Source: Nguyenibacter vanlangensis (GTDB lineage Bacteria > Pseudomonadota > Alphaproteobacteria > Acetobacterales > Acetobacteraceae). From it: a stretch of 64,000 nt of DNA. The translations under genes were made by a program, and so were the position numbers. The first letter of the stretch is position 1. Every line of letters begins with the position of its first letter. Of the stretch, positions 33,533 to 42,578 are shown piece after piece. The notes beneath the pieces are model-generated. The model searched no databases, was not told the origin of the DNA, and saw only the letters and a list, made by a program, of their open reading frames with translations. Location of the stretch: assembly GCF_038719015.1 (NCBI RefSeq), contig NZ_CP152276.1:4419501-4483500 (forward strand), written 5' to 3'.

Positions 33533-35379
33533 CCGGCCTGCACGACGCTGTCGGTGACGATCGCTCCGGTCATGCCGTCGGTAATGCCCAGGTCGGTGAC
33601 GTGCGGCCCGGCGTTGCAGGCCAGGCTGGCGCCGATCACCAGCTTGATCATCACCGGCACGCCGTCCCAGGTCGAAACCGACGCGGCGGCCTCGCGCACC
33701 GCCACGAAACGCCGCGCCACCTCATCCGCCGGCTCGGTCGACAACAGCCCGCAGACCGGCAGCCGCAGCGCGGCCAGCACCTCCCCGCCGCGCGTCACCG
33801 CCATTCCGCCGCCGCTGGCGATCAGCGTGTTGGCCGCCAGCGCCATGTCGTCGGGGTCGCGGCCGAACACCGCCAGGTTGTGACTGTCATGCAGCACGGT
33901 CGTGGCGATCGCGCCGCTCCATTCGCCCCAGCCCTCGATGACGCCGATCCCGGGCATGTCCGTCCCATCACGATGCCCGGGCGCGCCATAGCGATTGAAC
34001 ACCGCCATCAGCGCCGCATCGCGCGGCAGCACCACCCGCCCATCCCGCACCGCCACCTCGCGCGTACCCCATTGGGTAAAGCGCGGCCTGGATACGGTCT
34101 GGATCGTCACCCGCTCGCCCCGCGCCGGAATGGCGAAACAGGACGCCGCGACCGGCGCCAGCCGCATGGTGCCCCCCGGCGGGGGCGGCGTCGCGGTGCC
34201 GGGCGCCTCCAGCATCGCCCCGTCCTGCGCCACGTGCCGGCCCGACACGATGACGCTGCCCACGGCAAAATCGCGCAGGTCGCGAAATACCACCAGGTCG
34301 GCCCGCCGGCCCGCCGCCACCAGCCCCAGGTCGCGCCGCCCCAGCCGCTGCGCGGCATTCAGCGTGGCGCAGCGCAGCGCCTCGACCGGGTCCATGCCGT
34401 ACTGCACCAGCCGGCGCAGCAGATGCACGATCCCGCCCTGCGCCACCAGGTCGTCGGGAAAGATGTCGTCGGTGCATAGGGTCACGGTCTGCGGCACCCG
34501 GCCGATCTCCCGGAACGCCGCGACCGCCTCGGGCAGCACCGGCTCGTGCGACACGCGCAGTTCCAGCGTCATCCCCGCCCGCAGCTTCGACAGGATGTCC
34601 TGTCGGTCCGTCAGCTCATGGTCCGATTCGATTCCCCCCGCCGCGAAGGCCTGCAGCGCCGGCCCCTCCAGCCCGCGCGCATGGCCGCAGACCAGCTTGC
34701 CGCTCTCCAGCCCCGCCTGGACGATCCCGCTCATGCGCGGCGCGCGCTCCAGCACGCCGCGCATGTCCATCACTTCCGCCACGCCGATGATGTCCGGCCA
34801 GGACAGCATCTCGCGCATCGCCCCGGCGTCGAAATCGGCGCCCGACCGCTCCAGCCCCGGCGCCGACGGCACGCAGGACGGCGCCTCGACCAGGATCCGC
34901 AGCGCCAGCCCCCGCGCCGCCTCCACCGCCCAGCGCACGCCCTCCAGCCCGGACACGTTGCCCACCTCGTGCGGGTCCCAGCAGATCGTCGTCGTCCCCT
35001 GCGGCACCACCACGCCGGCATAGGCGCGCGGCGTGATCATGGAGCTTTCGATATGCAGGTGCGTGTCGATCAGCCCCGGCGCCACCACCGCGCCGTCCAG
35101 CGCGATGCGCCGCGCCGCGTCCTGCCGCGCGCCGCGCGGATGCACGCTGGCGATCAGCGGCCCCACCAGCCCGACATCCGCGTCGCGCAGTTCGCCGGTC
35201 GCCATGTCGGCCACCACGCCCCCGCACAGCAGCAGGTCGAACGGCGCCAGCCCGCGCGCGGCCCGCACCGCCCGGTCGCGCAGCGCGGGATCGTTCAAGT
35301 CGGTCTCGGGCAAGTCGGTCTCGGGCAAGTCGCCCTCGCGCGGATATGCGCCGGCGGCCGGGGTCGCATTCTGGTTCAC
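33529..35379 (-). CDS. ade: Adenine deaminase
   Basis: About 616 residues from a GTG start at 35379, which follows an AGGGAGGATT ribosome-binding site and overlaps the stop of the nucleoside hydrolase (GTGA). Adenine deaminase converts adenine to hypoxanthine and ammonia. Motifs: GLIDTHLHIESSMITP near residue 95 (metal ligands), VCGHARGLEG near 205, ESDHELT near 225 and the C-terminal LVIGASLACNAGPHVTDLG near 590. A 15-base tandem repeat adds DLPETDLPETDLN near the N-terminus. It probably processes adenine brought in by the permease. Confidence 0.93.
   Translation of the reverse strand: MNQNATPAAGAYPREGDLPETDLPETDLNDPALRDRAVRAARGLAPFDLLLCGGVVADMATGELRDADVGLVGPLIASVHPRGARQDAARRIALDGAVVAPGLIDTHLHIESSMITPRAYAGVVVPQGTTTICWDPHEVGNVSGLEGVRWAVEAARGLALRILVEAPSCVPSAPGLERSGADFDAGAMREMLSWPDIIGVAEVMDMRGVLERAPRMSGIVQAGLESGKLVCGHARGLEGPALQAFAAGGIESDHELTDRQDILSKLRAGMTLELRVSHEPVLPEAVAAFREIGRVPQTVTLCTDDIFPDDLVAQGGIVHLLRRLVQYGMDPVEALRCATLNAAQRLGRRDLGLVAAGRRADLVVFRDLRDFAVGSVIVSGRHVAQDGAMLEAPGTATPPPPGGTMRLAPVAASCFAIPARGERVTIQTVSRPRFTQWGTREVAVRDGRVVLPRDAALMAVFNRYGAPGHRDGTDMPGIGVIEGWGEWSGAIATTVLHDSHNLAVFGRDPDDMALAANTLIASGGGMAVTRGGEVLAALRLPVCGLLSTEPADEVARRFVAVREAAASVSTWDGVPVMIKLVIGASLACNAGPHVTDLGITDGMTGAIVTDSVVQAG
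35296..35340. repeat. In-frame 15-base tandem repeat in the ade N-terminus
   Basis: CAAGTCGGTCTCGGG is present at 35296 and 35311, with a partial third copy at 35326. It encodes the repeated peptide DLPET of adenine deaminase near residues 17-29, outside the conserved domain. Confidence 0.85.
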
Positions 35380-36455
35380 GGCGCAATCCTCCCTGCGGCA
35401 TCGGCGAAATCCGCAACGAAACGCGCCCGGTCGATGGCGGTGACGATCTCGACCGGCCGCTCGCCCATGTGCGGGCGCGTCTGTTCCGGCCAGACATGGG
35501 CATAGCCGCGATTGGGCCCGTGGGCCAGGTCGACATCCATATAGGCCGAGACCGAGCCTGTGACGATCGCGGGATCGACCGCGATCGCCGCCGCCAGTTC
35601 GTCCCACATCGGCTGGGGATGGTAATATTGCGTCAGATAGCGGCTCAGCCCGCCGGCATGCCGCGTCGCCCGCGCCAGGATCTCGGGCGTCATGCGCAGC
35701 GGGTTCGCCACCCCGCCCACCGAAACGATCTTCGGCCACGCCGCCGTCAGCGTGATGTCGGCGGCCTCGGGATCGAACATCAGGTTGAAATCGGTATAGT
35801 AATCGGCGCTGGCGGTCACCTGGCCCAGATTGCCGTCCACCAGCCCGCCCATGAAGACCAGTTGCCGGCACAGCCCGGCGAATTCCGGGTCCAGGCGGAT
35901 CGCCAGCGCCAGGTTGGTCATCGGCCCGGCCGCCACGATGGTCACCTGGTGCGGATGGGCATGCACCTGGCGGATCAGGAACAGCGCCGCCGTCTCGCCG
36001 GCCGGCCGGCCGGCCGGGGCGCCCTCGCGCAGGGGCGGCACGGGCGGCTGGCTGTCGGGCGCATCGCCCCGCCACGCGCCCTTCCAAGGCATCACGCCGT
36101 TGGCCTTCTCCCAGGCCAGCAGGCGCGGGCGCGAATTGACCAGCGGCGCCGTCGCACCCGGCACCACCGGCACGCCCTGCACCCCGGCCAGTTCCAGCAG
36201 CCGCAGCAGATGCGCGACCTCGGCATTCTCCCACCCGTCGCCGACCGTCACGGTCAGGCCCAGCACCCGCACCCCCGGCGCGCCCAGCAGCGGAATGACC
36301 GACTGCATGTTCGTGCCGCCGGGCCCGGCGAAATCATTGTCCATGATCACCAGGGACGGCTCGGCCGCCCTGGCCGGCACCCTGGCGGACCCCATCGCCA
36401 GGCACGCCAGCAACAGGCCCCCCAGCACGCGAAATTCAGGAAACGGACCGCGCAT
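35376..36455 (-). CDS. Exported nucleoside hydrolase (IUNH family) with atypical metal motif
   Basis: 359 residues. A signal segment (VLGGLLLACLAMGSARVPA to about RAA) suggests a periplasmic enzyme. The body is an inosine-uridine nucleoside hydrolase fold that splits nucleosides to base and ribose. The usual calcium motif DTDPGIDD reads MDNDFAGPGGTN here, keeping two aspartates but not the DD pair. Other family blocks are TIVAAGPMTNLALAIRL near residue 185, LVFMGGLVDGNLG and FNLMFDPEAADI. The C-terminal histidine region reads QPMWDELAAA. It is coupled to ade by overlap, and permease stop is 10 bases upstream. Confidence 0.87.
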   Translation of the reverse strand: MRGPFPEFRVLGGLLLACLAMGSARVPARAAEPSLVIMDNDFAGPGGTNMQSVIPLLGAPGVRVLGLTVTVGDGWENAEVAHLLRLLELAGVQGVPVVPGATAPLVNSRPRLLAWEKANGVMPWKGAWRGDAPDSQPPVPPLREGAPAGRPAGETAALFLIRQVHAHPHQVTIVAAGPMTNLALAIRLDPEFAGLCRQLVFMGGLVDGNLGQVTASADYYTDFNLMFDPEAADITLTAAWPKIVSVGGVANPLRMTPEILARATRHAGGLSRYLTQYYHPQPMWDELAAAIAVDPAIVTGSVSAYMDVDLAHGPNRGYAHVWPEQTRPHMGERPVEIVTAIDRARFVADFADAAGRIAP

Positions 36456-36465
36456 GAACAGACTT

Positions 36466-37860
36466 TCAGTGATGAACCGGGGGATGAACCGGGGGATGAA
36501 CCGGGGGGTGAACCGGGGAATGAAGATGGGCCGAAACGATAAAGAACAGCACGAAGACGGCGCTCAGCACCCACAGCACCGGCGACAGCGCCCGCCCGCG
36601 TCCCGCGACAATCGCCATGACGATATAGCTGAAGGTGCCCAGCGCCATGCCGTTGATCAGGTTGCTGGTCAGCAGCGCGATCATGAAGGTCAGGATCGCC
36701 GGCACGGTCTGGCCCGGATCGTCCAGGTCCAGCCGTCCGATGCCGTGAAACATCAGCATGCCGACCATCAGCAGCGCGGGCGCGGTCGCCTGCGGCGGCA
36801 CGATCATGAAAAGCGGCCACAGGAACAGCGACAATGCAAATCCCGCCGCGATCGTCAGCGCCGTCAGGCCGGTACGCCCGCCCGCCTGCACCCCGGTGAC
36901 CGATTCCGAATAGACCGTCACCACCGCCGTGCCCAGCAGCGGTCCCACGATGGTCCCCACCGCGTCGCTGGCAAAGGCTTCGGTCGCGCGCGGGATCGCC
37001 CCGCCGCGCTTCAGCATGCCCGCCGCGCTGACCACGCCCAGCAGGTTCGCCAGCGTGCCGAACAATTCCGTGCACAGAAAGAAGAACAGCATCGGCAGCA
37101 GATAGAAGACATGCCGCGCGACATAGCCGAAATCCAGCCGGAACGCGGTCGCCGCCGGCCAGACGGGCATGGCGAGCAGCCGCTCCGGCCAGCGCGTGAT
37201 CGTGCCGCCATGCCCGTCGGGGATGAACAGCCCGGCCGCCGTCATCGCGACGATCGACAGGATCAGCGCGCCGGGAACGCGCCGCGCCACCAGCGCGGGC
37301 GTCAGGACAAAGCCCGCCACCGTCAGCAGCACGCCCGGATCGGCCAGCGATCCCATGGTGACGAAGGTCGTCTTGCTCGCCACCACGAATCCCGCATTGC
37401 GCATGCCGATGAACATGATCACCAGCCCCACGGCGATCTGGATGCCGACGCGCAGCGCATCGGGCAGCTCATGGGCGATCCGCTCGCGCCATTTCGTCAG
37501 GGTCAGCACCAGGAAAATGACCCCGGTCAGGCACACGACCGCCAGCGCCGCCGGCCAGGGCACCCCCATCTGCACCACCAGCACATAGGCGAAGATGACG
37601 TTCGACCCCATCGCCGGCGCCAGCCCCAGCGGCAGGTTGGCCAGCAGCCCCACCATCGCGCTCGCCACGATCGCCACCAGGCAGGTGGCGCTCAGCACGC
37701 TGGCCCGGTCCATCCCGGCGGCCGCCAGGATCATCGGATTCACCGCCACGCAATAGACCATGGCGGTAAAGGTGGTCAGCCCCGCCACCACCTCCCGCCC
37801 CGCCGTCGTGCCGGCGCGGCGCAGCCCGAAAAACCGGTCCAGCCGGCCGATCACCCGCAT
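36466..37860 (-). CDS. Purine permease, NCS2/AzgA type (adenine/guanine/hypoxanthine)
   Basis: 464 residues with about 12-14 membrane helices. It belongs to the AzgA-like NCS2 family: TTFTAMVYCVAVNPMILAAA near residue 32, NLPLGLAPAMGSNVIFAYVL near 75, TLFGTLANLLGVV-type segment ELFGTLANLLGVVSAAGM near 265, and VTVYSESVTGVQAGGRTGLT near 310. It imports purine bases with protons across the inner membrane. The C-terminus is a His/Pro/Val repeat. The ATG at 37860 overlaps the stop of the truncated TonB-receptor copy (ATGA), the ancestral operon junction. Confidence 0.92.
   Translation of the reverse strand: MRVIGRLDRFFGLRRAGTTAGREVVAGLTTFTAMVYCVAVNPMILAAAGMDRASVLSATCLVAIVASAMVGLLANLPLGLAPAMGSNVIFAYVLVVQMGVPWPAALAVVCLTGVIFLVLTLTKWRERIAHELPDALRVGIQIAVGLVIMFIGMRNAGFVVASKTTFVTMGSLADPGVLLTVAGFVLTPALVARRVPGALILSIVAMTAAGLFIPDGHGGTITRWPERLLAMPVWPAATAFRLDFGYVARHVFYLLPMLFFFLCTELFGTLANLLGVVSAAGMLKRGGAIPRATEAFASDAVGTIVGPLLGTAVVTVYSESVTGVQAGGRTGLTALTIAAGFALSLFLWPLFMIVPPQATAPALLMVGMLMFHGIGRLDLDDPGQTVPAILTFMIALLTSNLINGMALGTFSYIVMAIVAGRGRALSPVLWVLSAVFVLFFIVSAHLHSPVHPPVHPPVHPPVHH
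36471..36518. repeat. Tandem GATGAACCGGGG-type repeat at the permease C-terminus
   Basis: Four imperfect 12-base units GATGAACCGGGG run from 36471 to about 36518. On the minus strand they encode the permease tail HSPVHPPVHPPVHPPVHH just before its stop. The 12-base unit keeps the reading frame. Confidence 0.85.
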
Positions 37861-38270
37861 CAGAACCCCGTGCTCGCCGTGATCATGGCGGCAAATCCGC
37901 CCGCCACGTAATAGGTCGGTGTCCCCGTCGCCCCGATCATTGTGCCGTAAATCCCCCGCGTCGCGCGGGCCGACGGCGCAATCCCGGCCGGCCCCGACAG
38001 ATATTTGTTGTCGCCCACATTCATCAGATTAAGCCGCAATTCCGGCCGCGCACGCCACAGCTTCGGTGCACGATAGCCGAAATTCATGTCGGCATCGACA
38101 TATCCGGGCATCGCCTGGTCGTTCATGAAGGTCGAAAACTGCCGTCCGACATATTTGACCTGCGCCCCCGCGAAATAGATCTGATGATGCGCGTCGAACC
38201 GGCAGTGCCCGCCCGAGTGACCGCCGCATTGGTGCCGCTGCGGTACTGCGCGTCGTGCAGGTAATCGGGT
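37854..38270 (-). pseudogene. Truncated duplicate of the TonB-dependent receptor 3' end
   Basis: Positions 37854-38178 match 40028-40352 with about two base differences: the last hundred or so codons of the intact receptor, including VKYVGRQFSTFMNDQAMPGY. At 38179 the match jumps to the segment beginning near 40821, so about 470 bases are missing, and a further short deletion shifts the frame. The copy then ends near 38270. It keeps the stop codon that overlaps the permease start. It cannot encode a functional receptor. Confidence 0.92.
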
Positions 38271-38301
38271 AGGCCTCGCCTTGTGCGGCATCAGACGTTC
38301 C

Positions 38302-39816
38302 TCACCAATAATGTTTCAGTTTTAGCCATGATTCTGAAATGGGCTCGCGTAGATCGAGGCATTCGAGGATCGGCAAACCCTGATAGACAGGCAGCGCCCA
38401 TATTGAATGGAATGTCCCCAGTGTGCGGGCCTCGCCACAAAGGCCATGACTTACCAAAGTTCCACCTACGTCGATCACGGTATGCGATGGTGCGCCCGGA
38501 CCCCAAATCCAATAATTGTTATGCCCACTGATGACTCGTGACCTGTCGGAAGCAGGTTCGAAAACCTCAATCGCGGATGCCAGTCCGTAATCGCTGGCGA
38601 AGATAGGGATGTCCGCGGGAACTCCGGCAGCCGTTTTCGGCCGAAGTCGCATTACATCATATGCCAGCAATCGCCAACCATGCATGTCGGCGAAGTTTGC
38701 ACCGATGGGCGCTGTGCGGCCGTATTCGGTAGGTCGGAAATGTAAACCGTGCGCCTTCAGCCAGTCACGATAAGCGAGCACAGAGCGTTCGGACAGGATG
38801 GGCATCGTGAGCGGCAGTAACGCGCAGCCCGTCATTACCAGGGCGGTCAGCATTGGCACACTGGTCAGGCGTCGCTCCGCGCCACATCTGCTCCAGGCTG
38901 CGCCGCCGGCTGCCAACATGCAAGGATCGATCGGGGCGAGATAATAAGCCTTGCCGTGCAGGACGATCATGACCAGTAGCAGAAGAAGATAGGTCACCCC
39001 AAGCCAGCGCCATCGATTGACGCAAAGCGACCAGACGAGCCCACAGATCAGAAAGATCGTTGCGATCAGGCTGGCTTGGGACGCCAGTTGAAAAACAAAT
39101 TGGGTGGGCGAAAGAATAATGTTCTTGCGCTCGCGCCCATTTTTAAGAAGTTCAAGCATCGGCCAGTGGTGGAGTGCCTGCCAAACTGCGTTTGGCAACG
39201 TGATTGCCACGGCCAGAATGGCTCCGATAACGAACTGGAAGGATAGAAGGTCACGCCAGCGACCTGTTAGCAAGACGCCACCTGCGAGGCACAAGACAAG
39301 AAACAGCGCGCTGTCTTTTGTCTCCATGGCGAAACCAAGAGCAACCCCGGCCGGTATCCAGAAAGCGGCGCGGCCCTGCAGCGCTCGCGCTACAGCGAGC
39401 ACGGCCAGGGTCCAAGCGGGCGTTCCAACAGCGTCTGGGCCCAACACCGTACCGAACGCAACAAGAACTGGCGCCAACGCTGTCGTTGTGCCCGTCAGGC
39501 AGACTCCCCAGAAACGTGCTCCCATGTCTCTCGCCAAGACCATCGTTGCCCATACAGTGATAGCTGCACAAGCAGCGGGTATAGCTCGCAACGTGAATAG
39601 CGAGGTGCCAAATGCTTGCGATCCTGCTGCCAGAAAAGGAACGACAAAGGGCTGGTCCACGTACCCATAATCGGGGTGGCGACCGCAGACGATAAAATAC
39701 AATTCGTCACGAAAAAAACCATAATGCGGATTGCCGAATAAATGAACAAACGCCACCAAAAACGGAAACAATACTGTAAATCGTTCAAGTTCTGGCCGAA
39801 ACACGGAGTTGCTCAT
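38302..39816 (-). CDS. Membrane glycosyltransferase, GT39/ArnT-like
   Basis: About 504 residues from the ATG at 39816, which has a GAGG ribosome-binding site; a GTG at 39843 is an alternative. It has about ten hydrophobic segments and resembles the PMT_2/ArnT-like family that transfers sugars from polyprenyl phosphates to lipids or glycans on the periplasmic face. The N-terminal loop GFFRDELYFIVCGRHPDYGY holds the acidic DE motif typical of the family. The gene is noticeably less GC-rich than its neighbours and lies inside the duplicated TonB-receptor junction, which suggests acquisition. Acceptor unknown. Confidence 0.85.
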   Translation of the reverse strand: MSNSVFRPELERFTVLFPFLVAFVHLFGNPHYGFFRDELYFIVCGRHPDYGYVDQPFVVPFLAAGSQAFGTSLFTLRAIPAACAAITVWATMVLARDMGARFWGVCLTGTTTALAPVLVAFGTVLGPDAVGTPAWTLAVLAVARALQGRAAFWIPAGVALGFAMETKDSALFLVLCLAGGVLLTGRWRDLLSFQFVIGAILAVAITLPNAVWQALHHWPMLELLKNGRERKNIILSPTQFVFQLASQASLIATIFLICGLVWSLCVNRWRWLGVTYLLLLLVMIVLHGKAYYLAPIDPCMLAAGGAAWSRCGAERRLTSVPMLTALVMTGCALLPLTMPILSERSVLAYRDWLKAHGLHFRPTEYGRTAPIGANFADMHGWRLLAYDVMRLRPKTAAGVPADIPIFASDYGLASAIEVFEPASDRSRVISGHNNYWIWGPGAPSHTVIDVGGTLVSHGLCGEARTLGTFHSIWALPVYQGLPILECLDLREPISESWLKLKHYW

Positions 39817-40033
39817 TTCTGCCTCAATAGAGATGGGAGTCACGTGGCATCAGATTTCCAACCTCTCAGAGAATATATGACCAAAACCTCTCATTTCAAA
39901 AACAAATACCCAATAGTACGGTCAGCAGCTCATGGGGAAACGGGAAAAGTTGAAAGTGTCCGCAAACCTGTGTTTTCCCGACGGGTGGCGAGGCGCGTGC
40001 CGAAATGTGGCCCAAATGACCGATCCGCCCGCA

Positions 40034-42409
40034 TCAGAACCCCGTGCTCGCCGTGATCATGGCGGCAAATCCGCCCGCCACGTAATAGGTCGGTGTCCCC
40101 GTCGCCCCGATCATCGTGCCGTAAATCCCCCGCGTCGCGCGGGCCGACGGCGCAATCCCGGCCGGCCCCGACAGATATTTGTTGTCGCCCACATTCATCA
40201 GATTAAGCCGCAATTCCGGCCGCGCACGCCACAGCTTCGGTGCACGATAGCCGAAATTCATGTCGGCATCGACATATCCGGGCATCGCCTGGTCGTTCAT
40301 GAAGGTCGAAAACTGCCGTCCGACATATTTGACCTGCACCCCCGCGAAATAGGTCCCGTCATCGTAATCCAGCCCGACCGCCGCCTGCACGTTCGGGCTG
40401 CGCACCGCCTGCTTGCCCCGTGTCGGCAGGAAATCGGCGCCCACCTGGTAATTGCTGTCGATCCGCGCGTTCAGGTATTCGGCCGAGACATAGGGCCGGA
40501 CATGGTGCCACGGCCGGGTTCCCAGTTCGACATCCACCCCGCGGGAGGTCTGGCCGCCCGCATTGATGTTCTGGGTGATCTGCGCGTTGTTGATGACGAC
40601 CTGCGTCGCCACCTGCCGGTTCGTGAAATTATAGTTGAAGAACGTCACCGACCCGTTCAGCACATCGCCCTGGTAACGATAGCCGATTTCCTCCTCGATG
40701 GAATATTCGGTCTTCTGTCCGGGATTGGCCAGGGTCGTGATCGCCCCCGTGCTGGCGCTATAGGTGTTGTACAGCGCATTCAGCGTCGGCGTGCGGAAAT
40801 TGGTGGCCACGCCGCCGAAGATCTGGTGATGCGCGTCGAACCGGTAGCGCCCGCCCAGGTTCGGCGTGGTGACCGCCGCATTGGTGCCGCTGCGGTACTG
40901 CGCGCCGGGCAGGTAATTGTACCCGGTGCGCGCCACCATGGTCTCCTTGATGCCCGCCTCCAGGTGCAGCCTGTCGCCCAGCGCCGCATAGCTGTCGCCG
41001 AAGAACAGCGAATTCACCTGGGTGACCGTCAGATTGTCATAGCTGGCCAGCCGCGTCCCGTCCGGCAGCGTCACGTTGCCCTGGAATCCCCAGACATTCG
41101 CCGGCCCGCCATTGGCGCCGATCATGCTGTATGGGTTGACCATGCGCTCGCGCGACCAGTCGTACCAATCGCCGAAGACCAGGCTGTGATGTCCGAAATC
41201 GACATGGATCTTCGACACCACGCCCGGCCGGTATACGTACGGCGTACCAAACGGCGTGTACATCAGCACCCGGTCGCCGATCACCCCGTTATTGTTCAGA
41301 TCGATGGCATAGCGCCGCGTCCCGGCATAGACCGCTCTTTCCGACAGGACCGACGCCGAGGCGATGGTCCCGGAATTCCAGTAGAAATAGGGCGTGACGT
41401 CCAGGCCCACATGGTCGCTGATCACGATCTTCTGCGGCGCGCTCATGACGATGACGCGATAGGGGCTCTGATGCAGCTTCCAGTAACTGGTGCTGTTCGG
41501 CGCGTAATTCTCGGCGTAGTTCGCATCGCGCCCCAATTGCTGCCATTGCGCCAGCGTCGGCGACAGATAGGCCACCTTCATCGAATCGTCGAAGGTCAGG
41601 ACCAGGCTGCTGCGGCTCCCCCCATCCCACTCCTTCAGCATCTTGAAATCGACATGCTGCTTGTGGTCGTCGCCCGCGCCGCGAAAATGCGGCTCCTCCA
41701 GGTGCGACCAGGAGACGAAGGCCCGCACGCCCGAATGGCCGATCAGGCCCGTATTCAGCCGGACGAACTCCCGGTGCGTATGGTACGAACCATATGACCC
41801 CGCGACCGTGCCGCCGAACGTCTCGGCCGGATCGATCAGGCTCATGGTCGTGATCCCGCCCGACGCCCCGATGACCGGCGAATCCAGGTTGGCCGACCCC
41901 TGCTGCATCGTCACCTGGTTCAGGTTCTCCGAATCCACCCATTCGGTCGGAAACGCCATGTAGGACCCGATATCGTTCAGCGGCGCGCCTTCCAGCGTAA
42001 AGCCGATCTGGTCGCTGTTCATGCCGCGTACGGTGATGTTGCCGCTGACCATGCCGTACGGATCGGCGCTGGCCACGTTCGCCCCCGGCATGCTCGCCAT
42101 CAGCCGGAACACGTTCGGCGTCGGCGATTGCTTGGCGATGAAATCGCGCGTGACCTCGCTGCGATTGCGCACCCCGTTCTGCACCGTCATGCGGCCGCCG
42201 CCCACGCTCTGCCGCACCACGCTGATCTCCTCGGCCGCCTTTGCGCCGCTCCTGCCTTTCCCCGCGGCAGACGCGACGCGCGGCGGGGCGGACACGGCAG
42301 CACCCCGATGGGCGGCATCCTGGGTATCGCGGGTATCGGCATGTGCCAGACCGGGCATCGCGCCACTGGCCAGCGCGGTGGCGACAAGAAGCAGGCAGCG
42401 TTTCATCAT
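40034..42409 (-). CDS. TonB-dependent outer-membrane receptor
   Basis: 791 residues. A signal peptide MMKRCLLLVATALASGAMPG to about AHA is followed by a linker. The plug domain has ISVVRQSVGGGRM and GNITVRGMNSDQIGFTLEGA near residue 130. A large beta-barrel ends with an aromatic terminus (ITASTGF). The sequence ends at the same junction motif that precedes the purine permease, and it is divergent from the GntR regulator across a palindrome. It is probably the outer-membrane gate for purine nucleosides or related compounds (inference); no cofactor-specific motif is evident. Confidence 0.92.
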   Translation of the reverse strand: MMKRCLLLVATALASGAMPGLAHADTRDTQDAAHRGAAVSAPPRVASAAGKGRSGAKAAEEISVVRQSVGGGRMTVQNGVRNRSEVTRDFIAKQSPTPNVFRLMASMPGANVASADPYGMVSGNITVRGMNSDQIGFTLEGAPLNDIGSYMAFPTEWVDSENLNQVTMQQGSANLDSPVIGASGGITTMSLIDPAETFGGTVAGSYGSYHTHREFVRLNTGLIGHSGVRAFVSWSHLEEPHFRGAGDDHKQHVDFKMLKEWDGGSRSSLVLTFDDSMKVAYLSPTLAQWQQLGRDANYAENYAPNSTSYWKLHQSPYRVIVMSAPQKIVISDHVGLDVTPYFYWNSGTIASASVLSERAVYAGTRRYAIDLNNNGVIGDRVLMYTPFGTPYVYRPGVVSKIHVDFGHHSLVFGDWYDWSRERMVNPYSMIGANGGPANVWGFQGNVTLPDGTRLASYDNLTVTQVNSLFFGDSYAALGDRLHLEAGIKETMVARTGYNYLPGAQYRSGTNAAVTTPNLGGRYRFDAHHQIFGGVATNFRTPTLNALYNTYSASTGAITTLANPGQKTEYSIEEEIGYRYQGDVLNGSVTFFNYNFTNRQVATQVVINNAQITQNINAGGQTSRGVDVELGTRPWHHVRPYVSAEYLNARIDSNYQVGADFLPTRGKQAVRSPNVQAAVGLDYDDGTYFAGVQVKYVGRQFSTFMNDQAMPGYVDADMNFGYRAPKLWRARPELRLNLMNVGDNKYLSGPAGIAPSARATRGIYGTMIGATGTPTYYVAGGFAAMITASTGF

Positions 42410-42507
42410 CGGGTCCTGAAGGCAATCCTGGAGGGAAGGGCACGGTTATGGGCGCGACATTGACAGGGCGCGGGCTTTTGGCGTTCGCTCGCGGCAAGAT
42501 GTCTCAT

Positions 42508-42533
42508 GTTGTTATATGATGTCCTATAACAAC
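42508..42533. promoter_or_regulatory. Perfect inverted repeat, probable GntR operator
   Basis: GTTGTTATA and TATAACAAC form a perfect 9+9 inverted repeat with an 8-base spacer. It lies between the TonB-receptor start (42409) and the GntR-type regulator start (42579). This is the expected place for a site controlling both. Confidence 0.85.
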
Positions 42534-42578
42534 TTCGGCGCCATTTCAATCCCATTCAGCAACGATCGCGAGTCCCCC

